Shown in pieces: positions 35,495 through 45,069 of a DNA stretch of 64,000 nt. The stretch covers positions 282,151 through 346,150 of the forward strand of contig CAVVUB010000009.1 of the NCBI GenBank assembly GCA_963751335.1, given 5' to 3'. A program made the position numbers and the translations under genes. The notes under the pieces were generated by a model. That model saw only the letters and a list, made by a program, of their open reading frames with translations, had not been told where the DNA came from and did not search any database. The stretch comes from Bog-473 sp963751335. Lineage in GTDB: Bacteria > Actinomycetota > Acidimicrobiia > Acidimicrobiales > RAAP-2. Numbering within the stretch: position 1 is the first letter of the stretch; every line of letters starts with the position of its first letter.

Positions 35495-36484
35495 TCAGTC
35501 GAACTGGATGGAGCTGAATTCGGCCAACTTGGCCAGCGCATGGCTGGCGTCGATCTTGCGCAGGGTGCCCGACTTCGAGCGCATGACGAGCGACTGCGTC
35601 GTGGCCCCGAACTCGTGGTACTGGACGCCGCGGAGCAGCTCGCCGTCGGTGATGCCGGTGGCGGCGAAGAAGCAGTTGTTGCCCTGGACCAGGTCATCGG
35701 TGGTGAGCACCGCGTCGAGGTTGTAGCCGGCGTCGAGGGCGGCGGTTCGCTCGGACTCGTTGCGGGGATAGAGCTTGCCCTGGATTTCGCCGCCCATGCA
35801 CTTGAGGGCGGCTGCGGCCAGCACCCCTTCGGGGGTCCCCCCGATGCCGAAGAGGATGTCGGTGCCCGCACCGGGCCAGCCGGTCGCGATCGCCCCCGCC
35901 ACGTCACCGTCGGTGATGAGCCGGATGCGGGCGCCGGAGGACCGCACCTCGCCGATCAGGTCGCCGTGGCGCTCGCGGTCGAGGATGACGACGGTCAGGT
36001 CACGCACGGGCCGACTCAGGGCCTCGGCGAGCGCGTGGAGGTTCTCGGTCGGGGTGCGGCGAATGTCCACCGAACCCTTGGCCCGGGGACCCACGGCCAG
36101 TTTCTCCATGTACACACAGGGTCCGGGATCGAACATGGAGCCGCGCTCGGCCACCGCAATGACGGCCAGGGCGCCGCCGCGGCCCTGGGCGGTCAGGGTC
36201 GTGCCGTCGATGGGGTCCACGGCGATGTCGGTGAGCGGCGGCGTGCCGTCCCCGATCTTCTCGCCGTTGAAGAGCATCGGCGCGTTGTCCTTCTCGCCCT
36301 CGCCGATGACCACGATGCCGTCCATGGGCACGCTGGCGAGCACGGTGCGCATGGCCTCGACCGCGGCGCCGTCGGCCCCGATCTTGTCGCCCCGTCCCAT
36401 CCAGCGGCTGGCGGCCATGGCGGCGGCCTCTGTGGTCCGCACCAGGTCCAGGGCCAGGTTGCGATCGGGGGCTTGGGGGGACAT
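35495..36484 (-). CDS. glpX: Fructose-1,6-bisphosphatase class II
   Basis: Gluconeogenic phosphatase making fructose 6-phosphate, 329 residues. Metal and phosphate motifs: GRGDKIGADGAAV, VVIGEGEKDNAPML, VDPIDGTTLTAQG, LITDGDVAGAI and FGIGGTPEGVLAAAAL with LYPRNESER. ATG 36484 gives the expected N-terminus (NLALDLVRTTEAAAMA). It is divergent from murA. Confidence 0.96.
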   Translation of the reverse strand: MSPQAPDRNLALDLVRTTEAAAMAASRWMGRGDKIGADGAAVEAMRTVLASVPMDGIVVIGEGEKDNAPMLFNGEKIGDGTPPLTDIAVDPIDGTTLTAQGRGGALAVIAVAERGSMFDPGPCVYMEKLAVGPRAKGSVDIRRTPTENLHALAEALSRPVRDLTVVILDRERHGDLIGEVRSSGARIRLITDGDVAGAIATGWPGAGTDILFGIGGTPEGVLAAAALKCMGGEIQGKLYPRNESERTAALDAGYNLDAVLTTDDLVQGNNCFFAATGITDGELLRGVQYHEFGATTQSLVMRSKSGTLRKIDASHALAKLAEFSSIQFD

Positions 36485-36559
36485 CACCACGGCCCATGAC
36501 CATAGCGGGAGGATCGGCGATTGCGGGGTTGGCGGCTCCCAGCGGCGATACTTGGGGTG

Positions 36560-37821
36560 ATGGACCAGATCATCGTCGAGCCCAGCGGGCCGCTGTCGGG
36601 CACCGTGTGGGCCGGCGGAGCCAAGAACTCGGCCCTGAAGTTGATGGTGGCCTGCCTGCTGACCGAGGGTCGCAGCGTGCTGTCCAACGTGCCGCGCATC
36701 ACCGACGTCGACACCATGGCCAACGTGTTGCGGGCCATCGGCGCCCGGGTCGAGCGGCTCGAGGACGGCCGGGTGGCGGTGACGTCGCCCGCGCCCGGGG
36801 ATCTCGTCCCCGGCGGTTCCTACGAGCTGTTCGAGCGGATGCGGGCGTCGGTGGTCGTGCTCGGGATGCTCCTGGCCCGGTGCGGGTCGGTGCGCATGCC
36901 GCTGCCGGGCGGCGACGACTTCGGGGAGCGCCCCATCGACTTCCATCTCAACGGGCTGACCGCCATGGGCGCCCGCTTCGAGTCCTCGCACGGCGAGGTG
37001 CGGGGCTCGGTGCCGGGCGGCCGTCTGGTCGGGACCCGCGTGGTGCTCGAGTACCCGAGTCACACGGCGACCGACAACCTGCTCATGGCCGGAGCGCTGG
37101 CCAAGGGAACCACGGTGATCGAGAACGCGGCCAAGGAGCCCGAGGTGAGCGACCTGGCCGCCATGCTGCGCGCCATGGGGGCGGAGGTGCGCGGGGCCGG
37201 GACGTCGCGCATCGAGATCGAGGGGGTGCACGAGCTGCGCCCGGTCACGCACGCGGTCGTGCCCGACCGCGTGGTGGCGGCGACGTATCTTGCTGCCGTC
37301 GGCATGGCCGGGGGAGAGGTGACCATCGGCGACGCCCGGCCCGACCACATGGAGAATCTCCTGCGCAAGGTGGGCCAGATGGGCGTCCTGACCGAGTTCG
37401 GGCCGGACGGGCTGCGGGCGAGCGCGCCGCCCGCGTGCGTTCGGCCGACGTGGCCACCCTGCCCTATCCCGGAGTGGCCACCGACTACAGCCCCCTGCTG
37501 GTGGCCCTGCTCACCGTGGCCGACGGGGTGGGCATCCTGACCGAGAACCTGTTCTCGGGTCGCTTCCGCTACGTCCAGGAGTTGCGGCGCATGGGGGCCG
37601 ACATCCGGACCGAAGGCCACCACGCCGTGGTGCGCGGGGTGCCGCGCCTCTCGGGGGCGCCGGTGCGGGCCCCCGACATCCGGGCCGGGGTGGCCCTGGT
37701 GCTGGCCGGGCTGGTGGCCGAGGGTTCGACCGTGGTGAGCGGGGCGCACCACATCGACCGGGGCTACGAGGACCTGGCGGCGGCGCTGTCGTCGCTGGGC
37801 GCGTCGGTGACCCGGCGGTGA
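36560..37821 (+). CDS. murA: UDP-N-acetylglucosamine 1-carboxyvinyltransferase, one frameshift
   Basis: First committed step of peptidoglycan synthesis: adds enolpyruvate to UDP-GlcNAc. The N-terminal frame has SGTVWAGGAKNSALKLM, RITDVDTMANVLRAIGA and LLARCGSVRMPLPGGDDFGERP; at the target position of fosfomycin the residue after R is Cys (LARCGS), as in sensitive enzymes. Near 37423-37434 the frame must shift by one to reach RSADVATLPYPGVATDYSP, ENLFSGRFRYVQELRRMGA and the end at 37821. Joined length is about 419, normal for the family. As an essential gene it is probably intact in the organism. Confidence 0.92.
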
Positions 37822-38807
37822 GCGGCGCCCGGGCGAGCAACGACACGAGGGCGACCGATCCCGGGGCGCTGCTGGTCCGGGCCCGCGAGGGCGACCGCGT
37901 GGCCCTGGCCCGGCTGCTGTCCTACATCGAGCGCGGCGGCGCCACGGCGACGGCGGTGGCCCGGCTGGCCTACCGGGCCGAGGTGCCCTACACGGTCGGC
38001 CTGACCGGCGCGCCCGGGTCGGGCAAGTCGACTCTGACCGACGGGCTCATCACCGCCGTGCGTGGCGGATGGCCCGGGCCCCTCGGTGAGGACGTGCCGC
38101 AGGTGGCCGTGCTGGCGGTCGACCCGACCTCGCCTTTCAGCGGCGGGGCCATCCTGGGCGACCGGGTGCGCATGGGCCAGCATGCGCTGGACCCGACCGT
38201 GTTCATCCGCTCCATGGCCACCCGGGGCCATCTGGGCGGCCTGTCGATGGCCGTGCCCGACGCCGTGCGCCTGCTCGGTGCGGCCGGTCTGGGTGTGGTC
38301 ATCATCGAGACCGTGGGCGTGGGACAGATGGAGGTGGACATCGCGTCGGCGGCCGACACCACGGCGGTGGTGGTGACGCCCGGTTGGGGTGACTCAATGC
38401 AGGCCAACAAGGCCGGACTGCTCGAGGTGGCCGACGTCTTCGTCATCAACAAGGCCGACCGCGCGGGTGTGCGTGAGGCCCGACGCGACCTCGAGCAGAT
38501 GCTCGACCTGTCGCGGCCGGGTGCCTGGCGGCCCGAGATCGTCGAGACCACGGCCTCGGCCGGGGAGGGCATCGACGCACTGTGGGCCGCCGTGGCCCGG
38601 CACCGGGCCCACCAGCTGGACTCGGGTGCGTTGGCCTCCCGGAGGACGGAACGTCTGGCGCAGGAGCTGCGCCGGGTGTTGCTGGCCCGCTCCGAGGCCC
38701 GCATCGCGGAGGTGGCGGCGGGCGAGGAGTACAGCCGCGCCGTGAAGGCACTGGCGGCGGGGGAGATCGACCCCTACGAGGCGGCAGACCGCCTCCTGAC
38801 GGAGTGA
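37818..38807 (+). CDS. meaB: Methylmalonyl-CoA mutase-associated GTPase (MeaB/ArgK)
   Basis: G3E-family GTPase that loads and protects the B12 cofactor of methylmalonyl-CoA mutase or related mutases. The protein has 329 residues. P-loop GAPGSGKSTLTDGLI (about 64-78), VAVLAVDPTSPFSGGAILGDRVRM, VIIETVGVGQMEVDIA and VINKADR (guanine specificity). The GTG start overlaps the murA stop. No mutase gene is nearby. Confidence 0.93.
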   Translation: MSGARASNDTRATDPGALLVRAREGDRVALARLLSYIERGGATATAVARLAYRAEVPYTVGLTGAPGSGKSTLTDGLITAVRGGWPGPLGEDVPQVAVLAVDPTSPFSGGAILGDRVRMGQHALDPTVFIRSMATRGHLGGLSMAVPDAVRLLGAAGLGVVIIETVGVGQMEVDIASAADTTAVVVTPGWGDSMQANKAGLLEVADVFVINKADRAGVREARRDLEQMLDLSRPGAWRPEIVETTASAGEGIDALWAAVARHRAHQLDSGALASRRTERLAQELRRVLLARSEARIAEVAAGEEYSRAVKALAAGEIDPYEAADRLLTE

Positions 38808-38827
38808 GGGACCGGTGGGCGGGCGGA

Positions 38828-38833
38828 TACGGT
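38828..38833 (+). promoter_or_regulatory. -10 box of the enoyl-CoA hydratase gene (leaderless)
   Basis: TACGGT, six bases (GCGGCC), then ATG 38840. Same hexamer and spacing as hom. Confidence 0.45.
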
Positions 38834-38839
38834 GCGGCC

Positions 38840-39616
38840 ATGGCTGAGCAGTTCGTGACCGTGGAGCGTCGCGACGACGGCGTGGCTCTGGTCCGGCTCG
38901 ACCGGCCCAAGGCCAACGCGCTCTCGGGCGAGGTCCTGGTCCAGCTGGCCGAGGTGGTCGAGGGTCTGGGCGCCGACCCGCCGGGTGCGGTGGTGCTCTG
39001 GGGCGGCCGGCGCATCTTCGCGGCGGGGGCGGACATCGCCGAGCTGGAGTCGGGTATGGGGCCCCGGACGGTGGCGGCGAACTTCGGGCGCGCCCTGGGT
39101 GCCCTGGCCTCGTTGCCCCGGGCCACCATTGCCGCCGTCAACGGCTTCGCCCTCGGTGGTGGCCTGGAGTTGGCGCTGGCTTGTGACTTCCGCATCTGCG
39201 CGAAGGACGCGCGGCTGGGCCTGCCCGAGATCTCCCTCGGCGTGATCCCCGGTGGTGGGGGGACCCAGCGCCTGCCCCGCCTGATCGGGTCGTCGCGGGC
39301 CAAGGAGCTGATCCTCTCGGGTCGCCAGGTGCGGGCCGACGAGGCGCTCTCCATCGGGCTGGTCAACCGGGTGGCGGCACCCGACGAGCTGCTCGACGGG
39401 GCGTTGCTCTGGGCGGGCGAGCTAGCGGCGGGCCCGCTGGTGGCCCACGGGCTGGCCAAGTCGGCCGTCGACGCGGGACTAGGGCGTCCGCTGGCCGACG
39501 GCCTGGCCTACGAGCTCGAGGCCTTCAGCGCCGTGTTCGAGACCGAGGACGCCCGAACGGGACTGCGCTCGTTCGTCGAGCGCGGCCCGGGCCGGGCCAG
39601 CTTCTCGGGGCGATGA
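38840..39616 (+). CDS. Enoyl-CoA hydratase/isomerase
   Basis: Crotonase-fold enzyme of 258 residues, acting in fatty-acid or related acyl-CoA breakdown. The oxyanion-hole segments are FAAGADIAEL (about 64) and NGFALGGGLELALACDFRI (about 104-122). The two catalytic glutamates are in the second segment (GLEL) and in GLPEISLGVIPGGGGTQRLP (about 137). Having both suggests hydratase activity. It follows meaB by 32 bp. Confidence 0.92.
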   Translation: MAEQFVTVERRDDGVALVRLDRPKANALSGEVLVQLAEVVEGLGADPPGAVVLWGGRRIFAAGADIAELESGMGPRTVAANFGRALGALASLPRATIAAVNGFALGGGLELALACDFRICAKDARLGLPEISLGVIPGGGGTQRLPRLIGSSRAKELILSGRQVRADEALSIGLVNRVAAPDELLDGALLWAGELAAGPLVAHGLAKSAVDAGLGRPLADGLAYELEAFSAVFETEDARTGLRSFVERGPGRASFSGR

Positions 39617-39620
39617 CGCG

Positions 39621-41462
39621 ATGAGCTCACCCCCCATGCCGATCAGCGGGAACGAAGGCGCCTTCGATCCCTCGGCGCGCTGGTTCCAGCACGCGGTGTT
39701 CTACGAGGTGCTCATCCGGGGCTACTTCGACGCCAACGACGACGGCACCGGGGACCTGCGCGGACTGCGCGAGAAGCTCGACTACATGGAGTGGCTGGGC
39801 ATCGACTGCATCTGGATGCTGCCCTTCTACCCCTCGCCCTTCCGCGACGGGGGCTACGACATCAGCGACTTCTTCAACGTCCATCCCGATTACGGGACGA
39901 TCAGCGATCTGGTGGGCTTCTTGGAGGACGCCCACCGACGCGGGATCCGGGTCATCGCCGATCTCGTCATGAACCACACCAGCGACGAGCACCCGTGGTT
40001 CACCGAATCGCGCTCGTCGCGCGACAACGCCAAGGCCGACTGGTACGTGTGGAACGACGACGACCAGAAGTGGCCGGACGCCCGGGTCGTCTTCACCGAC
40101 GTCGAGCGTTCGAACTGGACCTGGGACGACACCCGCCAGCAGTACTACTGGCATCGTTTCTACCACCACCAGCCGGACCTCAACTACGAGAACCCCGAAG
40201 TGGCCGACACCATGATCGACCTGGTGCGCTTCTGGCTCGATCTGGGTTTCGACGGGTTCCGGCTCGACGCCGTGCCGTACCTGTACCAGCGCGACGGAAC
40301 CTCGGGCGAGCACCTCCCCGAGACGCATGCGTTCATCAGGCGCATCCGCAAGCAGATCAACGCCGACTACCCGGGACGGATCCTGCTGGCCGAGGCCAAC
40401 GGGTGGCCCAGCGACGTGGCCGACTACTTCGGCGACGGCGACGAGTGCCACCTCTGCTTCCACTTCCCGTTGATGCCCCGCCTCTTCATGGCGGTGCGTC
40501 GCGAGCAGCGCTACCCGATCACGGAAATCCTGGCCCAGACGCCGGCCATCGACGACGCCTGCCAGTGGGCCATCTTCCTGCGCAACCACGACGAGCTCAC
40601 GCTCGAGCAGGTGAGCGAGGAGGAGCGCGACTATCTCATGGCGGAGTACGCCAAGGACCCGCGCATGAAGCGTCACATGGGCATCGGGCGCCGGCTGGCC
40701 CCCCTGCTCAACAACGACCGCCGCACGGCCGAGCTCCTGTACGCGCTGATCCTGTCCCTGCCGGGCAGCCCGGTCATCTACTACGGCGACGAAATGCTCA
40801 TGGGGGACAACATCTATCTCGGTGACCGGGACTCGGTGCGCACGCCGATGCAGTGGTCGCCCGACCGTAACGGCGGGTTCTCGAAGGCCGACTTCGCCCA
40901 GCTCTACCTGCCGCCGCTGATGGACCCGGTCTACGGCTTCAGTGCGCTCAACGCCGAAGCCCAGTTGCGGAACCAGGGCTCCTTCCTCCACTGGTTGCGC
41001 CGCATGCTCCAAGAACGCCGCGCCCTGCCGGTCATGGGGGTGGGGGCGATGGAGGTGCTGCCGTGCGTCAACCCGTCGGTGCTGGCCTACGTGCGCTCCG
41101 GTGACGTGGCCGACATCTTGACCACTGCCCTCCCCGCGGGAAACACCACGATGCGCTCGTCGCCCGACGGGATGATCGACTGGGGCCATGCGCCGGTGCT
41201 GGCCCGCACGGTGCCGGCGGGCAACGAGAGCGAGGACGACGAGGTCGTCCACCGCCACCAGGCCGTCCTCTGCGTGCACAATCTGAGCCGCTTCGCCCAG
41301 CCGGCGGAGCTGGCCCTGGCCAAATGGGCCGGCTCCACGCCCTACGAGGTCCTCGGTCGCGTACCCTTTCCGATCATCAGCGAAGAGCCGTACACCATCA
41401 CCCTGCCGCCCTACGGCTTCCTCTGGTTCGACCTCGTCCCCGAGGACAGGCTCGAGGGGTGA
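39621..41462 (+). CDS. treS: Trehalose synthase / maltose alpha-D-glucosyltransferase
   Basis: GH13-family enzyme interconverting trehalose and maltose, 613 residues. The N-terminus has AVFYEVLIRGYFDANDDG and GIDCIWMLPFYPSPFRDGGY; the catalytic nucleophile Asp is in GFRLDAVPYLY, the acid/base Glu in LLAEANGWPSDV and the third Asp in FLRNHDELTLEQV. No phosphotransferase domain is fused at its end; a separate maltokinase-like gene overlaps its stop. In the GlgE route TreS and maltokinase supply maltose 1-phosphate for alpha-glucan, but glgE itself is not in the window. Confidence 0.95.
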   Translation: MSSPPMPISGNEGAFDPSARWFQHAVFYEVLIRGYFDANDDGTGDLRGLREKLDYMEWLGIDCIWMLPFYPSPFRDGGYDISDFFNVHPDYGTISDLVGFLEDAHRRGIRVIADLVMNHTSDEHPWFTESRSSRDNAKADWYVWNDDDQKWPDARVVFTDVERSNWTWDDTRQQYYWHRFYHHQPDLNYENPEVADTMIDLVRFWLDLGFDGFRLDAVPYLYQRDGTSGEHLPETHAFIRRIRKQINADYPGRILLAEANGWPSDVADYFGDGDECHLCFHFPLMPRLFMAVRREQRYPITEILAQTPAIDDACQWAIFLRNHDELTLEQVSEEERDYLMAEYAKDPRMKRHMGIGRRLAPLLNNDRRTAELLYALILSLPGSPVIYYGDEMLMGDNIYLGDRDSVRTPMQWSPDRNGGFSKADFAQLYLPPLMDPVYGFSALNAEAQLRNQGSFLHWLRRMLQERRALPVMGVGAMEVLPCVNPSVLAYVRSGDVADILTTALPAGNTTMRSSPDGMIDWGHAPVLARTVPAGNESEDDEVVHRHQAVLCVHNLSRFAQPAELALAKWAGSTPYEVLGRVPFPIISEEPYTITLPPYGFLWFDLVPEDRLEG

Positions 41463-42685
41463 GCATCGAGCGCGCCGACGGCCTGCGCACCCTGGCCTCG
41501 ACCTGGCTGGGCCTGCACGGGGTCGTCGCGCCGGAGCGGGTGGAGATCGTGCGGGACCGGGTGCTGCGCCCGGGACGCCCCGGGCTGCTCGACGTGGTGG
41601 CCCGGGTCGACGGCCGCCTGGCCCACTTCGTCGTCGGGCTGCGCGGCGTGACCGACGAGCCGCACTTCCTGCGACCCGGCGAGGAGTGCGCCCTGGGACT
41701 CCTCGACGATGAAGCGGGTCTGGCCGTCTGTACCGACGCACTGCGGGACGCCGAGCTGGGACCGATGCTGCTGGCCACCATCCGCCAGGTTCCGCCCCGG
41801 CCGGGACCGGTGAGTGTGCTGCGGGACGATGACGACGCCGTGGTGATCGACTGCGGGGACCGGGGCGACCTGATGGTCTTCCCCTGGCTGGACGACGGGC
41901 CCCGGCCCGACGTCGACCTGATGGTCGCCCTGGAAGGGGCGGGGTTCAACCACGTGGCGGCGCCGCTCGTGCGCTGGGTCGAGGACGAGCGCGACCTGGG
42001 CGTGGTGCTCGAGCCGCTGGCCGACCGCTCGGCCGGATGGGCCCTGGCCCTCACCTCGCTGCGTGACTTCTATGCGTCGGGCGGGACCCCGGAGGCGGCG
42101 GGAGGCGACTTCGGCGCCGAGGCCCGGGAGCTCGGCACCATGACGGCGCGCATGCACCTGGCCCTCGACCGCGCCTATCTGCGCCACCCAGAGCCGGTGG
42201 TCGACTGGGTGGACCAGGCCGAAGCGGCCATCGCCGCGGCCGATCCGGCCGTGCTCGACGCGCCAGGCGTGGCCGACCTGGTCAAGTGGATCCGCGAATC
42301 GGACAGCCGGCTGCCTGTCATCCGCACCCACGGGGACTTCCACCTCGGCCGCACGGCCCGCACCGACCAGGGTTGGGTGGTGAGCGACTGTTCTCCGGGC
42401 GGGGTGCTCTGGGGTGAGCGCACGCCGGGCCGGCGCACCCCGCTGGGCGACGTGGCGGACCTGCTGTGGTCGATGCACCAGGCGAGTGCCGTGGCGGCTG
42501 CCGAGCGGGATCCGGCGGGCCGGCTGGGCCTGGCCGCGCTGGGCCAGGCGTGGGAGACGCGCAACCGCCGGGCCTTCGTGACCGGCTACCTCAACACGCC
42601 GGGGATCTCGGGACTGGTCGGGCCCGACCGGGACCTGGTCCGGCGCCTGGTCTCGTTCCTGGAGCTGGCCCGCTCGGTCCGTTGA
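41459..42685 (+). CDS. Maltokinase-like phosphotransferase
   Basis: Kinase of the aminoglycoside-phosphotransferase fold, 408 residues, overlapping treS by four bases (GTGA). The C-lobe has the catalytic loop VIRTHGDFHLGRT (about residue 291), equivalent to HGDxHLGQ of maltokinases. The metal-binding motif that normally reads DFEGEP is here SDCSPGGVLWGE: the Asp is kept but the Phe-Glu is not. The following TPLGDVADLLWSMHQAS corresponds to the family's P-L-R-D-V-A region. Position strongly suggests Mak/Pep2; the altered motif leaves activity open. Confidence 0.75.
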   Translation: MSIERADGLRTLASTWLGLHGVVAPERVEIVRDRVLRPGRPGLLDVVARVDGRLAHFVVGLRGVTDEPHFLRPGEECALGLLDDEAGLAVCTDALRDAELGPMLLATIRQVPPRPGPVSVLRDDDDAVVIDCGDRGDLMVFPWLDDGPRPDVDLMVALEGAGFNHVAAPLVRWVEDERDLGVVLEPLADRSAGWALALTSLRDFYASGGTPEAAGGDFGAEARELGTMTARMHLALDRAYLRHPEPVVDWVDQAEAAIAAADPAVLDAPGVADLVKWIRESDSRLPVIRTHGDFHLGRTARTDQGWVVSDCSPGGVLWGERTPGRRTPLGDVADLLWSMHQASAVAAAERDPAGRLGLAALGQAWETRNRRAFVTGYLNTPGISGLVGPDRDLVRRLVSFLELARSVR

Positions 42686-42707
42686 GGCGGCCCGAGCGGC
42701 AACGCGC

Positions 42708-43685
42708 TCAGACGAGGGCGTTGACCTGGAGGGTCTCGGCGGCCTCTTCGGGCGACATCACATTGATGGCGACACCCGTGCCGAGCTCGAAGCCGGCCGC
42801 GGTGGTCGCCTTGGGCCAGACGTGGGCGTGCCAGTGGTAGGGCTCGCCCACCCGGTAGGGCGCGGAGTGGAACACGATGTTGTAAGCCACGTCGCCCACG
42901 GTCTCGTTCAGCTGGAGCAGGGTGCGGCGCAAGGCTTCGCCCACCGCGATGAGGTCCTCGGTGGGGCTGTGGTGCAAATGCGGATTGTGCTCGCGCGGCA
43001 TCACCAGCATTTCGTAGGGCAGTGAGCTCCAGAAGGGGCAGACCACCACGACGCGGTCGTTGGAGTAGATGACGCGTTGCCCGCTGTCCTCCTCGGCCTC
43101 GATGGTGGTGCAAAGGAGGCAGGAACCCACGAAGCGGGCGAAGCGGGCCTGCTCCTCGGCCAGCTCGCGCGGGATGAAGGACATCCCCAGCAGCTGCCCG
43201 TGCGGGTGCTCGACCGACGCCCCCGCCTCGCGGCCCGAGTTCACGATGGCCTGGGTGTAGCGAAGGTTCGGTTGGGAGGCATGCTCCTCGATCCGGTCCC
43301 GGAGCGCCGCCATGACCAGTTCGACCTGTTCCTGGCTGAGCTGGCCCAGAGTGAGGTCGTGCTCGGGAGAGAAGATCAGGATCTCGTGGATGCCCCCGGC
43401 CGAGGCCTGGGTGAAGACGGGGCCGCGGTTGGCCACCACGAAGGGCTCGTCGCCGTCGAAGGCGGGGTAGAGGTTGGGCACCACCCGCACGAGCCAGCCG
43501 CCCGTCGGCCCGTAGGTCTCGAGTGCCGGCGGGGTCTCCTCCTCGTTGCCCGGGCAGAACGGGCAGGGCCGGTCGAGGGTGTCGGGCACGCGGGAGCGGG
43601 TCACGAACGAGTAGGGCCGCTCGGCGCGGCCGGGGCTGACCACCACCCAACGACCGGACAGCGGATCGAGGCGGAGCTGGTTCAT
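42708..43685 (-). CDS. galT: Galactose-1-phosphate uridylyltransferase
   Basis: Leloir-pathway enzyme exchanging UMP between UDP-glucose and galactose 1-phosphate, HIT superfamily, 325 residues. Zinc cysteines are in CPFCPGNEEETP (about 40-43), and the active-site His is in VEHPHGQLLGMSF (about 156-168). The C-terminal half has MPREHNPHLHHSPTE and YHWHAHVWP. Some actinobacterial relatives are ADP-glucose phosphorylases; the separation is not certain from sequence alone. It faces treS and maltokinase convergently. Confidence 0.88.
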   Translation of the reverse strand: MNQLRLDPLSGRWVVVSPGRAERPYSFVTRSRVPDTLDRPCPFCPGNEEETPPALETYGPTGGWLVRVVPNLYPAFDGDEPFVVANRGPVFTQASAGGIHEILIFSPEHDLTLGQLSQEQVELVMAALRDRIEEHASQPNLRYTQAIVNSGREAGASVEHPHGQLLGMSFIPRELAEEQARFARFVGSCLLCTTIEAEEDSGQRVIYSNDRVVVVCPFWSSLPYEMLVMPREHNPHLHHSPTEDLIAVGEALRRTLLQLNETVGDVAYNIVFHSAPYRVGEPYHWHAHVWPKATTAAGFELGTGVAINVMSPEEAAETLQVNALV

Positions 43686-43825
43686 CGTTGCGCTCTCAGC
43701 CGTGGTACCGCCATTCTCTCACGAAGCTTCATCATTTCTCCTCCTCTTACGGTACAGGGTGGGCCGGCCGAGATGACGCCACGGTCACGAAGGCGTCACC
43801 TGCGCCGGACCATTCATGGGAGAAC

Positions 43826-44329
43826 ATGTCGGGCGTGCACCACCAGCCCGCCGGCGCCGCCTTCGACATCGTGCTCCTGCTCCACGTGGTGTGCGTGGTG
43901 GTCGGGGTCGTCACCACGGTCACGGCGGCCGCCACCGCCGCACGCCTGCGCCGGCTCCTCGTCACGTCCGTGCCGCTGCCCGAGCCCGTGCGGCGCTATT
44001 TCCGGCCCGGGTTCAACTGGGCCGGGCGCGCCATCTGGGGCATCCCCGTCTTCGGCTTCGCGCTCCTGGCCATGAGCCAGGGCGCCTACGACCTGGATGA
44101 CGGCTGGGTCATGGGCGGACTGGTCATCTTCGTCGTGGTGGCCCTGCTGGGGGAGGGCGTGCTCTATCCGGCAGAGCGCCGGGTCCAGGTCGGCCTTGGG
44201 TCCGACGAGCGCGGCCGGGTGTCCGACGGCGCCGCGACCGGGCGCGACGCCACCGTCATGGTGTGGGCGGGCACCGGCGCCCTCGTGCTCTTGCTGCTCG
44301 GCACCGTGTTGATGATCGCCCAGCCCTGA
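43826..44329 (+). CDS. Four-helix membrane protein, unknown function
   Basis: Protein of 167 residues with four predicted membrane helices: FDIVLLLHVVCVVVGVVTTV, AIWGIPVFGFALLAMSQ, VMGGLVIFVVVALLGEGVLY and VWAGTGALVLLLLGTVLMIA. The first helix has a His after L-L-L and the layout resembles DUF2269-type integral membrane proteins, but I cannot name it. ATG 43826 is preferred to upstream starts that would add a polar extension. Convergent with the siroheme gene. Confidence 0.7.
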   Translation: MSGVHHQPAGAAFDIVLLLHVVCVVVGVVTTVTAAATAARLRRLLVTSVPLPEPVRRYFRPGFNWAGRAIWGIPVFGFALLAMSQGAYDLDDGWVMGGLVIFVVVALLGEGVLYPAERRVQVGLGSDERGRVSDGAATGRDATVMVWAGTGALVLLLLGTVLMIAQP

Positions 44330-44424
44330 CGCTGATGCCGTGTCCTCGTTCGCCTGGCCCCGACGAGAGACGGCAAGGGCGTCGCGGAGGTGCGGTCGGA
44401 AGGGACAGAAGGCCCGGCGCGCTC

Positions 44425-45069
44425 CTAGGCGGAGGTCGCGCGGTCCAAAATCACGCGGGCGTTGTCGAGGTCGCCGGCACGCACCAGCGACGGAAGTTCA
44501 CCGTCGAGCAGTGCGGCCCAGTCGACGGTGTCGCTCCGCCTCCCCTCTGCGTGCAGTTGTTGTCGCCTCTCGTGCAGCAGTCGGGCCAACGCATCGAGTC
44601 CGCTCCCGCAGGACGCGGCGAGGCGGCTCCGGAGCCAGGCGGCCAGCGCGGGACTCAACCCGCCCGTCGACACCGCGATCGTGACCGCGCCGTCGCGGTG
44701 GACGGCCGGGAGGATGAACGAGCAGTGGGCCGGGTCGTCGGCGCTGTTCACCCACACGCCGGCCGCGTCGGCCTCGGCCGCGACGGCGCCGTCGACTGCG
44801 GGATCGCCCGTTGCGGTGACGACGAGCCGGAAGCCGGTGACGTCGTCGGGCTGGAAGGCCCGCCGCTCGAGTGCCTCCAAACGGGAGGCCAGGGACCTCA
44901 TGTCCTCGCTGACGTCGGGGGCGATCACGGTGACCCGGGCGCCGCAGTCGAGCAGGCCACGCACCTTGCGCGTGGCCACCGGCCCGGCACCGACGACGAG
45001 GCAGGGCCGGTTCGAGAGATCGAGCGAGACCGGGTAGTAGGTGGACGGGCCGGCGGGCTCGTCAGTCAT
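44425..45069 (-). CDS. Precorrin-2 dehydrogenase / sirohydrochlorin ferrochelatase-like (CysG N-terminal type)
   Basis: NAD-dependent enzyme of siroheme synthesis, 214 residues. From ATG 45069: YYPVSLDLSNRPCLVVGAGPVATRKVRGLLDCGA (Rossmann core starting at about residue 23), VIAPDVSEDM, VTATGDPAVDGAV and the catalytic tail FILPAVHRDGAVTIAVSTGGLSPALAAWLRSRL. Only the Met8-type domain is present; no uroporphyrinogen methyltransferase is fused. It is the third gene after cysD and cysN, and provides the prosthetic group of the sulfite reductase encoded divergently. Confidence 0.9.
   Translation of the reverse strand: MTDEPAGPSTYYPVSLDLSNRPCLVVGAGPVATRKVRGLLDCGARVTVIAPDVSEDMRSLASRLEALERRAFQPDDVTGFRLVVTATGDPAVDGAVAAEADAAGVWVNSADDPAHCSFILPAVHRDGAVTIAVSTGGLSPALAAWLRSRLAASCGSGLDALARLLHERRQQLHAEGRRSDTVDWAALLDGELPSLVRAGDLDNARVILDRATSA

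Noticed and set aside
39627..41741. 704-codon minus-strand frame across treS
   Set aside because: Shadow of treS, whose catalytic residues are all present on the plus strand.
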